Below the pieces are notes generated by a model. It had not been told where the DNA came from and searched no databases. It was given only the letters and a program-made list of their open reading frames with translations. Source: Chrysochromulina tobinii (Eukaryota > Haptophyta > Prymnesiales > Chrysochromulinaceae). Taken from it: a DNA stretch of 28,054 nt. The stretch covers positions 1 through 28,054 of the forward strand of contig JWZX01001417.1 of the NCBI GenBank assembly GCA_001275005.1, in the 5' to 3' direction. Positions 16,601 to 25,198 of this stretch are shown one piece after another. The translations under genes and the position numbers were made by a program. Positions within the stretch are counted from its first letter, which is position 1, and each line of letters opens with the position of its first letter.

Positions 16601-17824
16601 AAGCAGCTCGCCAGTGAAAAGGTGGCCCTTTCGCGCTCGACGGAGGCGACGCGCCTGCTGCAGCTGCAGCTGGTGACCTCGATGACCTCCCCACTTAAAG
16701 ATTCGGCGCACACTGGTGCCGATGCGGCCAGTCCCGAGGGTACGGCAGCCACCGTAGCTGCTGCTGCGCCCGCCGCCGCCGCCGCCCCCGCCCCCGCCCC
16801 TGCCGCCGCACGGTACGACTCCGATGAGGGCGAGCGGAGGCCAACCCCCGAGCGGACGTGGCGGCAGTGGATCAAGCCGAACGCACGGCCGCAGCGAATC
16901 GCCTCGACGGTCCCCGTGCCTGCCGCGCGCAGCCACCCTGCCACAGGCACCGCTCCAGCTCCAGCTCCAGCATCCCTACCGCCGGTGGCAGAGGTGGAGC
17001 CGCCTTCCGTGCCGCCCCAGGTAGACGGCGCGACGTCGGGGCAGTGGCAGCAGGCTTGGCGTGAAGATTACGCGAAGGCGGCGGCCTTGCTGCGCGAGCA
17101 ATCGGGCTTCATCAGGGCGCTGCAGTCAGGCAGTAACGCTCCCCCTTCAGGTGGCAGCGCCTCCCTCGCAGCCACTGCCCCGAGTGTGGCGTTCGCTCCA
17201 GGCCCCGGCGCGAGCGTGCCTCCCGCCCGCATGCCTCCCCCCGCGTCCTCTGGCCGCCCATCACTCGCCTCCGCTGGCACGGCGCCTCAGACGCCATACA
17301 GCGGCGCCAGCGGCTGGTCGCCTGCGTCCATGTCGCAGCCCACGGCGGGGGGGCTCTATGTGGGCACGGACGGGCGCAGCGCCTCTATCGGCGCCTCGAC
17401 CACGACGTCCTCGAGACTCTCGTACCAGTTCCCCACAGCCCTCTCGTTGGGCACGCCCCTCTTCTCCGACTCGAACGCCTCCACGCCCTCCCGCCAAAAG
17501 TCCAACCAGTTCCCCACAGCCCTCGCCGGCGGCCTGCGCGGCTCTCAGGCGTCTCTGTATGCGGCGGGTGCCCATGCGGCTTCGAATGCGTGGCCTCGAA
17601 CCTTCGGCGCTATGGGAGGGGTCGGCCTCGAGTCGAGCTCAAGCAGCACGGTCAGCCTACACAACGTGCGCCTCTCGTCGTGGGGCTCGTTGCCGTCGCG
17701 CTCGTCCGACTCGCCCGCTCATCCTCCGTCCTACACGGCCGCTGCGGATGCGGCCACGGATGCGGCCACGGATGTCGCGACCTCCGTGGCTGCCGTGAGC
17801 ACGATCGATGAGGCCACCAATTGA
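13649..17824 (+). CDS. Long coiled-coil protein, FBF1-like (transition-fibre) candidate
   Basis: Exons 13649-14992 and 15254-17824, joined in phase 0, give about 1304 residues. The ATG at 13649 (MQSDASRSHKRP) is preferred over the TTG just before it. Residues 1-120 are Lys-rich with an acidic patch (LDDDDDDIEIS) and a second Asp/Ser cluster (SDISMSDVDGDIEID). Residues 120-420 are Ala/Pro/Ser-rich with a short conserved-looking acidic segment (KLDDSFERELEAELGQDP). Residues about 425-925 form a nearly continuous coiled coil rich in Glu/Ala/Arg/Gln (for example ERERFARERAAAVLEAATRE). The rest is Pro/Ala/Ser-rich. This order of acidic disordered N-terminus and long C-terminal coiled coil resembles Fas-binding factor 1, which sits on ciliary transition fibres. 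Other coiled-coil proteins of centrosomes or basal bodies are not excluded. No membrane segment is seen. Confidence 0.5.
15005..15083 (+). repeat. Decamer tandem repeat (CAGCTCCCTT)n
   Basis: Imperfect copies of CAGCTCCCTT with some T-rich variation, lying wholly within the intron just after the donor. It produces a long pyrimidine-rich tract. Confidence 0.85.
15161..15268 (+). repeat. Duplicated splice-acceptor sequence flanking a decamer array
   Basis: A 26-base sequence, CCTCCGTGMAGGCTTCGTCA plus TACCAC, occurs at 15161-15186 and again at 15243-15268 with one difference. The first copy reads GTGAAG and the second GTGCAG, the acceptor used for exon 2. Between them lies the decamer array. 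The second copy is half intron and half coding exon. Confidence 0.9.
15181..15240 (+). repeat. Decamer tandem repeat (GACCTCTGAT), six units
   Basis: Six aligned 10-base units: the first is TACCACTGAT, one is GACCACTGAT and the others are GACCTCTGAT. The array sits directly upstream of the functional 3' splice site. Confidence 0.95.
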
Positions 17825-18364
17825 GGCAGCCTGATCGCGCCCAGTCGAGGATCTTCAGATCGACGGGAGATGTGGCTGCGAGAGATGCTGATGTGCTTCT
17901 AGAGGCCTTGGGTAGAGAGATAGATCTCCCTTGGTTGGAGATCTCATCTCCCTTGGTTGGAGATCTCATCTCCCTTGGTCGGAGATCTCATCTCCCTTGG
18001 TTGGAGATCTCATCTCCCTTGGTTGGAGATCTCATCTCCCTTGGGGTGCCATGGGTGCTCGGGTCCATGCTCGTCAGTGGAAGAGAGGCGCGCCGGCGTG
18101 TGCGCTGGGTCGGGGACTTAGTGTGGACAGAGAGTGGTGTGACCACTGCGGTATGGTAGTGACTGTCCGCCGGGGCCGGGGCCTACATGGGCGATGGGGC
18201 ATTGCTTTTGTTGTTGGAGGGGGGGAGGACCGAAAAGTCGACGAAATCCGATCCAAACTTGCTCGTTTCGGGTGGCGGCATGCCGTCTGTTGCGGCGTGC
18301 ATTGCGACGGGCACCATCCAAACACCATCCAAAAAAGAGCCGCACTCAGCAGTGACCCTCATCG
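17825..18364. other. Intergenic region with minisatellite
   Basis: 540 bases between the FBF1-like stop and the ARM-gene start, which are on the same strand. It contains the 22-base minisatellite described separately. The rest (18046-18364) should include the ARM-gene promoter and leader; I see a G-rich patch (18224-18233) but no clear promoter word. Confidence 0.5.
17925..18045. repeat. 22-base minisatellite with internal inverted repeat
   Basis: Five full copies and one partial copy of TCTCCCTTGGTTGGAGATCTCA, almost identical (one T-to-C change in the third copy). Each unit junction contains GGAGATctcATCTCC, a six-base-pair hairpin, and GAGATCTC is itself a palindrome, so the array could fold into a string of short hairpins on either strand. 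Confidence 0.95.
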
Positions 18365-21300
18365 ATGTCGAGCGTCTCTACGCTCGTCGATCAGCTCAAG
18401 AGAGCAGATGGCGAGGCGCTACAGAATCTGCTTTACGAATTGGCCGTGCAACTGGCATCGGGCGACTCTGCCATCTCGCTGTGTGCAGAGCTTCGTGCGA
18501 ACGGCGCAGTGGCCGTCATCAGCAACCTGCTCACGCACGATGCCCAGCAGGTCCACCAGCTGGCCATCAACCTCGTGGGCAGTCTGGCCTCGACGGCTCT
18601 TGATCCGCAAGCAGGCTTGAGCAGCGGCTTGCTCAAGCAAGCCGGCGCGTTTGACCACCTGCTCCGTCACCTCATGACAACCAAGGATGACACCACGCTT
18701 CTGTACGCGCTCATCGCGATCCAGAACATGTGCACGGACATCGAGTCTGTCGACAAGCTGAAGGAAGCAGGGGGCGCAGCAAGGCTACAGCACATCATCG
18801 GCCTAGCCGACCCTCGACTCCTTGAGTTTGCGCAAGGCTGCCTCGCCAACGTGCGCATCGTCAAAGTGCTCGACACGATGCAGCAGAGAGTCTCAAGGAC
18901 GAAGGCGAATAGCACAAAGGTACTGGAGGCCTTTGTGCGCAACTGGCGGACTCGTCGAGGCACTGCGCGCGCCCTCGTCGCTCGACTTCAAACAGCGGAC
19001 GGCGAGGTGCTGTCGAGTCTGCTCTTGGATGTGGCAGGACGGCTGGAGAACGCATTTGGCTACTCTGCCATCGCGCTGTGTGCGGAGCTTCGTGCGAGCG
19101 GCGCAGTGGCCGTTATCAGCAGCCTGCTATCGAACAAGGACCCACGGATCCAAAAGATGGCCATGAGTCTCGTGGGTAATATGGCTTCAGAGGCTGTTGA
19201 TCCGCGTGCAGACCTGAGCAGGCGCGAGCTCAAGCAGGCAGGTGCGTTTGATCGCCTTCTTCCCTACCTCTTCTTGACGGATAAGGTGACGCTGCTCTAC
19301 GCGCTCATCGCGATCCAGAACATGTGCACGGACATCGAGTCTGTCGACAAGCTGAAGGAAGCAGGGGGCGCAGCAAGGCTACAGCACATCATCGGCCTAG
19401 CCGACCCTCAGCTTCTTGAGTTTGCGCAAGGCTGCCTCGCCAACGTGCGCATCGTCAAAGTGCTCGACACGATGCAGCAGAGAGTCTCAAGGACGAAGGC
19501 GAATAGCACAAAGGTACTGGAGGCCTTTGTGCGCAACTGGCGGACTCGTCGAGCAGCGCGTGCGGACGGGAATGACGCACATCCCGCAGTAGAGAAAGCG
19601 GAGGCAGAGAGAGCGGCGGCGGCGGAGAAGGACGAGGCCGAGCTCATTGCTGCGCAACAAGTCGAGGCCAAGCGGCAGGCGGCTGCCGTGATGGAGGCGG
19701 AGAGCTTGGCGGCGCAGAATGCGGAGGCCGAGAAAGCGGCGGCCGAGAAGGCGACAGAAGAGGCGGCGGCAAAGGCGGCGGCCGAGGCGTCAGCGACCGA
19801 GGCGGCGGCAGCTGACGCGGCGGCAGCTGAGGCTGAGGCGGCTCAGAAAGCGGCGGCCGAGAAGGCGACGGCAGAGAAGGCTGCTGTCGAGGCTGCGGCG
19901 GCAAAGGCGGCGGCCGAGGCGGCAGCGACCGAGGCGGCGGCGGCCGATACGGCCGAGAAGGCGACGGCAGAAAAAGCTGCCGCCGAGGCGGCGGCGGCAG
20001 AGGCGGCGGCGACCGAGGCGGCGGCGGCTGAGGCGGCGGCGACTGAGGCATCGGCGGCCGAGGCGGCGGCGGCTGATGCGGCGGCAGCTGAGGCCGAGGC
20101 GGCTCAGAAAGCGGCGGCCGAGAAGGTGGCGGCAGAAAAGGCTGCTGTCGAGGCTGCGGCGGCAGAGGCGGCAGCGACCGAGGCGGCCGCGGCTGAAAAG
20201 GCGGCGGCTGAAAAGGCGGCAACCGAGGCGGCGGCGGCTGATGCGGTGGCAACTGAGGCAGCGGCGGCCGAGGCGACAGCGACCGAAGCGGTGGCGGCTG
20301 ATGTGGCGGCAGCTGAGGCGGCGGCGGCCGAGAAAGCGGCGGCCGAAAAGGCGGCGGCCGAGAAGGCTGCCGTCGAGGCGGCGGCGACCGAGGCGGCGAC
20401 CGAGGCGGCAGCGGCTGAGGCGGCGGCGGCCGAAAAGGCGGCGGCCGAGGCAGCGGCGACCGAGTCGGCGGCGGCTGAAAAGGCGGCGGCCGAGGCGGCA
20501 ACGACCGAGGCAGCGGCGGCTGATGCGGCGGCTGATGCGGCGGCTGATGCGGCGGCAACTGAGGCAGCGGCGGCCGAGGCGACAGCGACCGAAGCGGTGG
20601 CGGCTGATGCGGCGGCAGCTGAGGCGGCGGCGGCCGAGAAAGCGGCGGCCGAGAAAGGGGCGGCCGAGAAGGCGGCGTCCGTCAAGGCGGCGGCCGACGA
20701 AGAGGCGGCGGCCGAGGCGGCCGCGGCTGAGAAGGCTGCAGCCGAGACGGCGGCGGCCGAGAAGGCGACGGTTGAGCAGGCGGAGGCCGAGAATGCATCT
20801 GCGGCCGTGAATGTGAATGCGTCTACGGCCGAGGCCGGGGCGGCGGGTGTGGAGGAGACGGTGGCCGAGGCGGAGGTCGAGAAGGCGGCGGCCGAGGCGA
20901 CAGCGTTGGAGACGGCGTCGACCGGGATGTTGGCGGCCGATGAGGCGGCGACTGAAGCTTCGGCAGCCGAGACGGCGGCCACCAAAGCGGAAGCGGTGGC
21001 GGTGAATGCGGCTGACAAGCCGGCGGCGAGAGCGGCGGCAGCGGCGGACGCCGAAGCGGCAGTGGCCGAGAAGGACACGACGGTGGCGGTTGCGGCCGAG
21101 AAGGCGGCGGCGGTGACAGCGGCGGTGGCAGCGGCTGAGAGGACAGCAGTTGAGACGTCTGTGGTGGACGCGGCTGTGTCTGAGAAGGCAGCGGCCGAGA
21201 CGGCGGTTGCCGAGGCTGCGGTTGCCGAGATAGTGACAGCCGAGGCAAAGCCGCTGGCGGCTGAGGCCTCCTCAACTGTGGTGGTGGAGCAGCTGGCGGA

Positions 21301-22882
21301 GGAGGCGGAGGCAGAGGGCTTTACGGTAGAAAAGGTGGAGTCGGAGCGATTGAAGGCAGAGAAGGCGGAGGCAGAGGGGGTTGCAGTGCAGAAGGCGGAG
21401 GCTGAGCAGATGATAGCATCAGCGCCAATCCCTGCACGGATGGCAGCACCTTCCGCTACAGCAACAGGGTCAGTGCCAATAACAAAGTCCCCATCGCCTG
21501 CACCTCTGGCACCGCCAGCGCCGGCGCCAGCGTCAGCACCTGCATCAGCTCCAGCGCCATCGGCGCCGGTGCCAGCATCAGTGCCAGCGCCAGCATTGCC
21601 CTCATCCCCTTCGCCAGCACTCCCAGCGTCTCAACCCGCGGCACCTTCGCGGCCTGCACTCGCGGAACCTCCGCTACCTCCACCCAAAGCGCCTCCGCGG
21701 CCTGCACTCGCGGAACCTCCGCCGCTTCCACCCAAAGCGCCTCCGCGGCCTGCACTCGCGGAACCTCCGCCGCTTCCACCCAAAGCGCCTCTACCGACGG
21801 CATTGCGCGGCGCTTCTGCCTCTGAAAGCGGACAGCCACCGAAGCGACCGAAGCGATCTCAAATTGCTCTGGACAGTACAGCGCCAAAGCCCGCCCCCGC
21901 TGCTGCTGTACCGTCCAAAGCCAACCTGCGTGGCAGGAGCCGTGCCAAGAGCCAAGACGCCGTCACGAGTACCGGCGCGCATGCTCGTGACGGCGCGCAT
22001 GCTCCAGCCTCCAAACGCTCCTTGCTCGCTAATGAACCGACGGCGGAGTGGCTGGCGATGGAGAGGGCAAGGGCTGTTGCAAGGGCCGAGCGGTCGGCGG
22101 CCGCCAAGGGGTTCGAGCCCTTTGCGGCTGCATCGACGGGGGCGGAGCTCCGGCTGACAGCAAAGAACTTGTCCAAGAAGGCGGAGATCGAGGCGGAGAT
22201 CGAGGGCGCCAAGGCTGCGGGCGGGCACCTCGACGAGGCTGCGCGTGCTCGAGACGAGGCAGCGCGCGCCCGACGTGCGCAAAGGGAGGCGGAGAGCGCT
22301 CGGGCCTGCGCACGACGAGCGAAGCTGGCGCAGGAATCGGCTGCCGAGCGCGTGGGGAGCCTACCAAGCATCAAGCGCGAGCCGTTTATCCCGATCGATC
22401 AGGCGAGGCCATGGCGCCGAGCTGTGCTTCAGACTCCTCGATATCCAAAGCCTAGGGATGGAAGTGAGCCATGGCGGGAGCCGCCGCGGACGCCGCTGTA
22501 CGTGCCGATGGCCAGATCAGCATCGGCGGGGCTGCTTCCACCACTCGGGATCTCGACCAACAAATTGCCACCACAGTTTGGAGGTGGCCCTCGCGCCACC
22601 TCGATCTTAATGATGCACTGGCAGCCCGGGAACGGGTGGGATCAGGCTACGACGAAGGAAGGGCCCAGGAACGTCGGCTGGCTCATGGGCACGCATCTGG
22701 TGCCTGTTAATCACGACGTACTGCCCAGCACGGCCCAGATTCACTGGGGCGATCGCAGTGAATTCCTGGTCGGTAGAGCCGATGCATGGCTTCTATCACC
22801 GCGTCAGTCAGACAATCAACCCGGTCCGACATCACCGCGTCTACATTCAAGTGATGCTGTTCGTCCTGTTGACGTCGACTAA
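18365..22882 (+). CDS. ARM-like / Ala-Glu repeat / Pro-rich multidomain protein, function unknown
   Basis: 1505 residues from an ATG at 18365. Residues 1-198 and 199-396 are two tandem copies of an all-helical unit with armadillo-like features (AISLCAELRANGAVAVISNL, TLLYALIAIQNMCTDIESV, GGAARLQHIIGLADP), each ending in a basic FVRNWRTRR. Armadillo repeats usually bind other proteins. Residues about 415-1018 are Ala/Glu/Lys-rich (KAAAEKAAAE type) and should form a very long, highly charged helix. Residues 1019-1160 are Pro/Ala-rich with a triplicated 16-residue unit containing EPPPLPPKAP. The C-terminal 325 residues are a mixed basic region (EWLAMERARAVARAERSAAA, then Arg/Ala-rich helices) ending in a Trp-containing segment (MMHWQPGNGWDQ) that I do not recognise. 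No membrane segment or signal is visible. The architecture suggests a scaffold that joins an ARM domain to SH3-type partners. It lies 540 bases after the FBF1-like gene on the same strand. Confidence 0.75.
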   Translation: MSSVSTLVDQLKRADGEALQNLLYELAVQLASGDSAISLCAELRANGAVAVISNLLTHDAQQVHQLAINLVGSLASTALDPQAGLSSGLLKQAGAFDHLLRHLMTTKDDTTLLYALIAIQNMCTDIESVDKLKEAGGAARLQHIIGLADPRLLEFAQGCLANVRIVKVLDTMQQRVSRTKANSTKVLEAFVRNWRTRRGTARALVARLQTADGEVLSSLLLDVAGRLENAFGYSAIALCAELRASGAVAVISSLLSNKDPRIQKMAMSLVGNMASEAVDPRADLSRRELKQAGAFDRLLPYLFLTDKVTLLYALIAIQNMCTDIESVDKLKEAGGAARLQHIIGLADPQLLEFAQGCLANVRIVKVLDTMQQRVSRTKANSTKVLEAFVRNWRTRRAARADGNDAHPAVEKAEAERAAAAEKDEAELIAAQQVEAKRQAAAVMEAESLAAQNAEAEKAAAEKATEEAAAKAAAEASATEAAAADAAAAEAEAAQKAAAEKATAEKAAVEAAAAKAAAEAAATEAAAADTAEKATAEKAAAEAAAAEAAATEAAAAEAAATEASAAEAAAADAAAAEAEAAQKAAAEKVAAEKAAVEAAAAEAAATEAAAAEKAAAEKAATEAAAADAVATEAAAAEATATEAVAADVAAAEAAAAEKAAAEKAAAEKAAVEAAATEAATEAAAAEAAAAEKAAAEAAATESAAAEKAAAEAATTEAAAADAAADAAADAAATEAAAAEATATEAVAADAAAAEAAAAEKAAAEKGAAEKAASVKAAADEEAAAEAAAAEKAAAETAAAEKATVEQAEAENASAAVNVNASTAEAGAAGVEETVAEAEVEKAAAEATALETASTGMLAADEAATEASAAETAATKAEAVAVNAADKPAARAAAAADAEAAVAEKDTTVAVAAEKAAAVTAAVAAAERTAVETSVVDAAVSEKAAAETAVAEAAVAEIVTAEAKPLAAEASSTVVVEQLAEEAEAEGFTVEKVESERLKAEKAEAEGVAVQKAEAEQMIASAPIPARMAAPSATATGSVPITKSPSPAPLAPPAPAPASAPASAPAPSAPVPASVPAPALPSSPSPALPASQPAAPSRPALAEPPLPPPKAPPRPALAEPPPLPPKAPPRPALAEPPPLPPKAPLPTALRGASASESGQPPKRPKRSQIALDSTAPKPAPAAAVPSKANLRGRSRAKSQDAVTSTGAHARDGAHAPASKRSLLANEPTAEWLAMERARAVARAERSAAAKGFEPFAAASTGAELRLTAKNLSKKAEIEAEIEGAKAAGGHLDEAARARDEAARARRAQREAESARACARRAKLAQESAAERVGSLPSIKREPFIPIDQARPWRRAVLQTPRYPKPRDGSEPWREPPRTPLYVPMARSASAGLLPPLGISTNKLPPQFGGGPRATSILMMHWQPGNGWDQATTKEGPRNVGWLMGTHLVPVNHDVLPSTAQIHWGDRSEFLVGRADAWLLSPRQSDNQPGPTSPRLHSSDAVRPVDVD
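18704..19553 (+). repeat. 594-base intragenic duplication with near-identical 256-base blocks
   Basis: 18704-18959 and 19298-19553 are offset by 594 bases (198 codons) and differ at only about three positions (the CGACTCC versus CAGCTTC stretch). The preceding parts of the two units (about 18365-18703 and 18960-19297) are clearly diverged at both DNA and protein level. Confidence 0.9.
20248..20652 (+). repeat. Internal duplications within the Ala/Glu-coding region
   Basis: A 99-base block starting GGCAACTGAGGCAGCGG occurs at 20248-20346 and again at 20554-20652 with one difference seen (offset 306 bases, 102 codons). A different block around GGCTCAGAAAGCGGCGGCC recurs between about 19840 and 20100 with a 261-base offset. 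The region appears to have grown by unequal exchange in whole codons. Confidence 0.8.
21653..21790 (+). repeat. 48-base tandem triplication coding for Pro-rich motif
   Basis: Three copies starting at 21653, 21701 and 21749, of a 48-base unit beginning CCTGCACTCGCGGAACCTCC. Each encodes PALAEPPPLPPKAPPR or a close variant, and the last copy is slightly truncated. The PPLPPK core fits SH3-type ligand patterns. Confidence 0.9.
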
Positions 22883-23394
22883 TCGATGTGTAGCCGAGTA
22901 TGTTGCGATGTATGAATCCGTGTAGTGCAGTACACACACAGAACAACATGTAAATTCAAAAATTGATTTTTCTATTCACTATTGTCATCAGGCACTCCAG
23001 GCCAGTCGCGGTGCGGTGCGTCATGCCCGGCTCGCAGGGCCGATGATACCCCGATGCGCCCCCGCCCCGGCGCGGGCTGGCGCGCGCGTGCCCGTGCGAC
23101 GCGGGGAGATGCGCGACGTGCGGGTGCGCGCGCCGCTGCGCAGCCCAGGCCGCAGCTGCACCTCGCCTGGAGTGGCCGGACGCTTATCCACGATCGTGGT
23201 TGACTTTTGGTTGACTGCAGACCGACCTGCGTCGTCGTGTCGATGAGTTGAACGTACAATCGTATCTATGATTAAATGAATGATAGTCCAAGGTAAGCGG
23301 GCGGAACAGTTACAGTACGGGGTCCGGAAGCGTCGCCGTGTCCTGTCGGCTCGAGCCTCGCAGGGCTTACACACACAGTCAAGCGCATTACGTC
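22883..23394. other. Intergenic region between convergent ARM and SMU1 genes
   Basis: 512 bases of 3' flanks. It contains an AT-rich stretch with AAATTCAAAAATTGATTTTT (22952-22971), probably the 3' end region of the ARM transcript, and a GC-rich middle (23000-23170) in which short frames on both strands are not convincing. No RNA gene was recognised. Confidence 0.5.
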
Positions 23395-24933
23395 TCAACC
23401 CTTTTTCCAGAGCCGCAGCGTCGGCTCGTCCGCCCACGTCGCCACGAGGTTGCGATGCGGATGGATTGCGAGCCCGATGACGTCCTTGTCGTGTGCGCGC
23501 AGCGCGTGTGCGAGCTTGGCCGAGGCAAGATCGAAGCTGTACAGGCGCGAGTCCTCGCCTACACAGTGCACCCAGCCACCCTGCGAGGAGATGGCGCACA
23601 TGACAAAGTCGCTCGCCTCGCGCTCTGTCCCGCTCAACGTATTCACCACCTCGCCGCCGAGGCTCATGATGTATAAGGTGGGCGAGCGGTTGCACACGAC
23701 GAGGTGGTCGGGGTTGGTGGGCAGGAAGGCGAGCGAGTTGATGCTGAGCTCGACGCCCGAGGCGGGCGTGGGCGGCCGGAAGCTCGTCAGACAATCGCAC
23801 GACTTGGCGTCCCAAACGCGCACCGAGCCGTCGCTCGATCCTGTGACGAGTCGTGCGCCGTCGGGAGCGTAGACGAGCGCGTTGATGTAGGAGGTGTGCC
23901 CTCGAAGCTCTTTGAGAGTCTTGCCCGACTTGAGCCCATGCACGCGCCCGACGGCGTCGAAAGAGCCCGACGCGAGCTGCGTGCCGTCCTTGGCGAAGGC
24001 TAGGCACGTGACGCCCTGCGCGTGCGCCTGTGGAAACCGTCGCACGCACTGGCCAGTGCGCACACGCCACACCTTGACGTGACCGTCCTGCGAGCCGCTC
24101 GCAAGGAGCTCCGAGTCGCGCGAGAAGGCGAGCGCGAGCACTGGCTCGTCGTGCATCATGTAGTCGTCCTTCTCCTGGTACGCGAGGTCGGTGCGGACCT
24201 TGCCTCGCTCGTAGTCCCACACCTCGAGGAAGCCGTCCATCGAGCCGGAGACGAAGAACTGGCCGTCGGGCGAGAAGGCGGCGCACTCGGCATGCGACTT
24301 CTTGCCAAACTTGATGACCGGCCCGGGCGCGTCCACATGGCTCTCCTGCTCGACTACCCGCTGCGCCGCGCCGCCGCGGAAGAGGTCAAACTTTTGGTCT
24401 GCCGGCAGAAGCCCGTAGTGCTGTTGCCACTTGAGCGCCTGGCCGAGCAGCGCGAGGAGTCGCGACGGCGGCACGACCTCCACCTCCGCGCGCAATGCCT
24501 CCGCGATCTGGCTGCGCCGCCGCTCTTTGCTGCTGCCTTCAGCGTATGCGTCGCGCGGGTCAAAGAATGGTCGGCCGGCAAGCGACTCGAGCTTCGCGTA
24601 CCGGTCGGGCTGCTTTTCCCGCAGCTTTGCCATCGCTGGTGTCGCACGCAGCACCTGCCGCGCAGTATCGAGCTCGCGCATCTCGATCATCTCAAGGACG
24701 AGCTGCTCGTACAGGTCGTCGAGAAGTGGCGCCGGAAGCTTGAGCGTCGCAGCTACCGACATCACCGCGTCCCACCTTCCGGCCTGCACGTCGGCCACGA
24801 AGGCGTCGACGTTGTCGACGGTGTTGAGCGTAATGTGCGTCTCCTCCTGCAGCACCTGCATCGAGCGCGTGAGCGAGTTCTCCTTGAGGAATTGCAGCAC
24901 GATCTTGACGACATCGGCGGCCTCGACTTGCAT
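23395..24933 (-). CDS. SMU1: SMU1 spliceosomal WD40 protein
   Basis: 512 residues from the ATG at 24933 (MQVEAADVVKIVLQFLKENS); animal SMU1 is 513. Domains in order: LisH (residues about 4-34), CTLH (about 38-95: TVDNVDAFVADVQAGRWD, then DLYEQLVLEMIEMRELDTAR), a conserved linker with FFDPRDAYAEGSSKERRR and VVPPSRLLALLGQALKWQQH, then IKFGKKSHAECAAFSPDGQ opening a seven-bladed WD40 propeller to the end (VHGLKSGKTLKELRGHTS, then HDKDVIGLAIHPHRNLVATW). The whole protein can be aligned by eye with SMU1 without gaps of note. SMU1 pairs with RED/IK in the precatalytic spliceosomal B complex and affects activation and splice-site choice, including of short introns. The gene is intronless here. The upstream ATG-less extension was not used. 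Confidence 0.95.
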   Translation of the reverse strand: MQVEAADVVKIVLQFLKENSLTRSMQVLQEETHITLNTVDNVDAFVADVQAGRWDAVMSVAATLKLPAPLLDDLYEQLVLEMIEMRELDTARQVLRATPAMAKLREKQPDRYAKLESLAGRPFFDPRDAYAEGSSKERRRSQIAEALRAEVEVVPPSRLLALLGQALKWQQHYGLLPADQKFDLFRGGAAQRVVEQESHVDAPGPVIKFGKKSHAECAAFSPDGQFFVSGSMDGFLEVWDYERGKVRTDLAYQEKDDYMMHDEPVLALAFSRDSELLASGSQDGHVKVWRVRTGQCVRRFPQAHAQGVTCLAFAKDGTQLASGSFDAVGRVHGLKSGKTLKELRGHTSYINALVYAPDGARLVTGSSDGSVRVWDAKSCDCLTSFRPPTPASGVELSINSLAFLPTNPDHLVVCNRSPTLYIMSLGGEVVNTLSGTEREASDFVMCAISSQGGWVHCVGEDSRLYSFDLASAKLAHALRAHDKDVIGLAIHPHRNLVATWADEPTLRLWKKG

Positions 24934-25198
24934 GGAAAAGAGCCCGGGACGAGGAAAACAAGGTGTGAACACGTTTTTTCACACCCACAGAACACAATGC
25001 AACCCACACCGCAAGTCCCTCCCGACCATTGCCCGCTGCCGTACCGCTCGAGGTCCTGTGTGATCGATCGACGCGCTCGCGATTGTCCCCCTGTGCATCC
25101 CAGCTCTACACCCTCACTTGGTTGTCTGCTGGTTGTCTGACGCTCACTGACACTGTTAACCCTTGGCTTGGCCGTTGGCCGTCCCCTTGCGCATTCTC

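Noticed and set aside
20104-21078. 324-codon minus-strand frame rich in Ala/Ser
   Set aside because: It is the antisense of the Ala/Glu repeat (GCG/GCC/GAG codons leave no stops on the other strand), so the open frame is a composition effect.
23021-24286. 421-codon minus-strand frame
   Set aside because: Arg/Ala-rich shadow across the SMU1 gene and its 3' flank.
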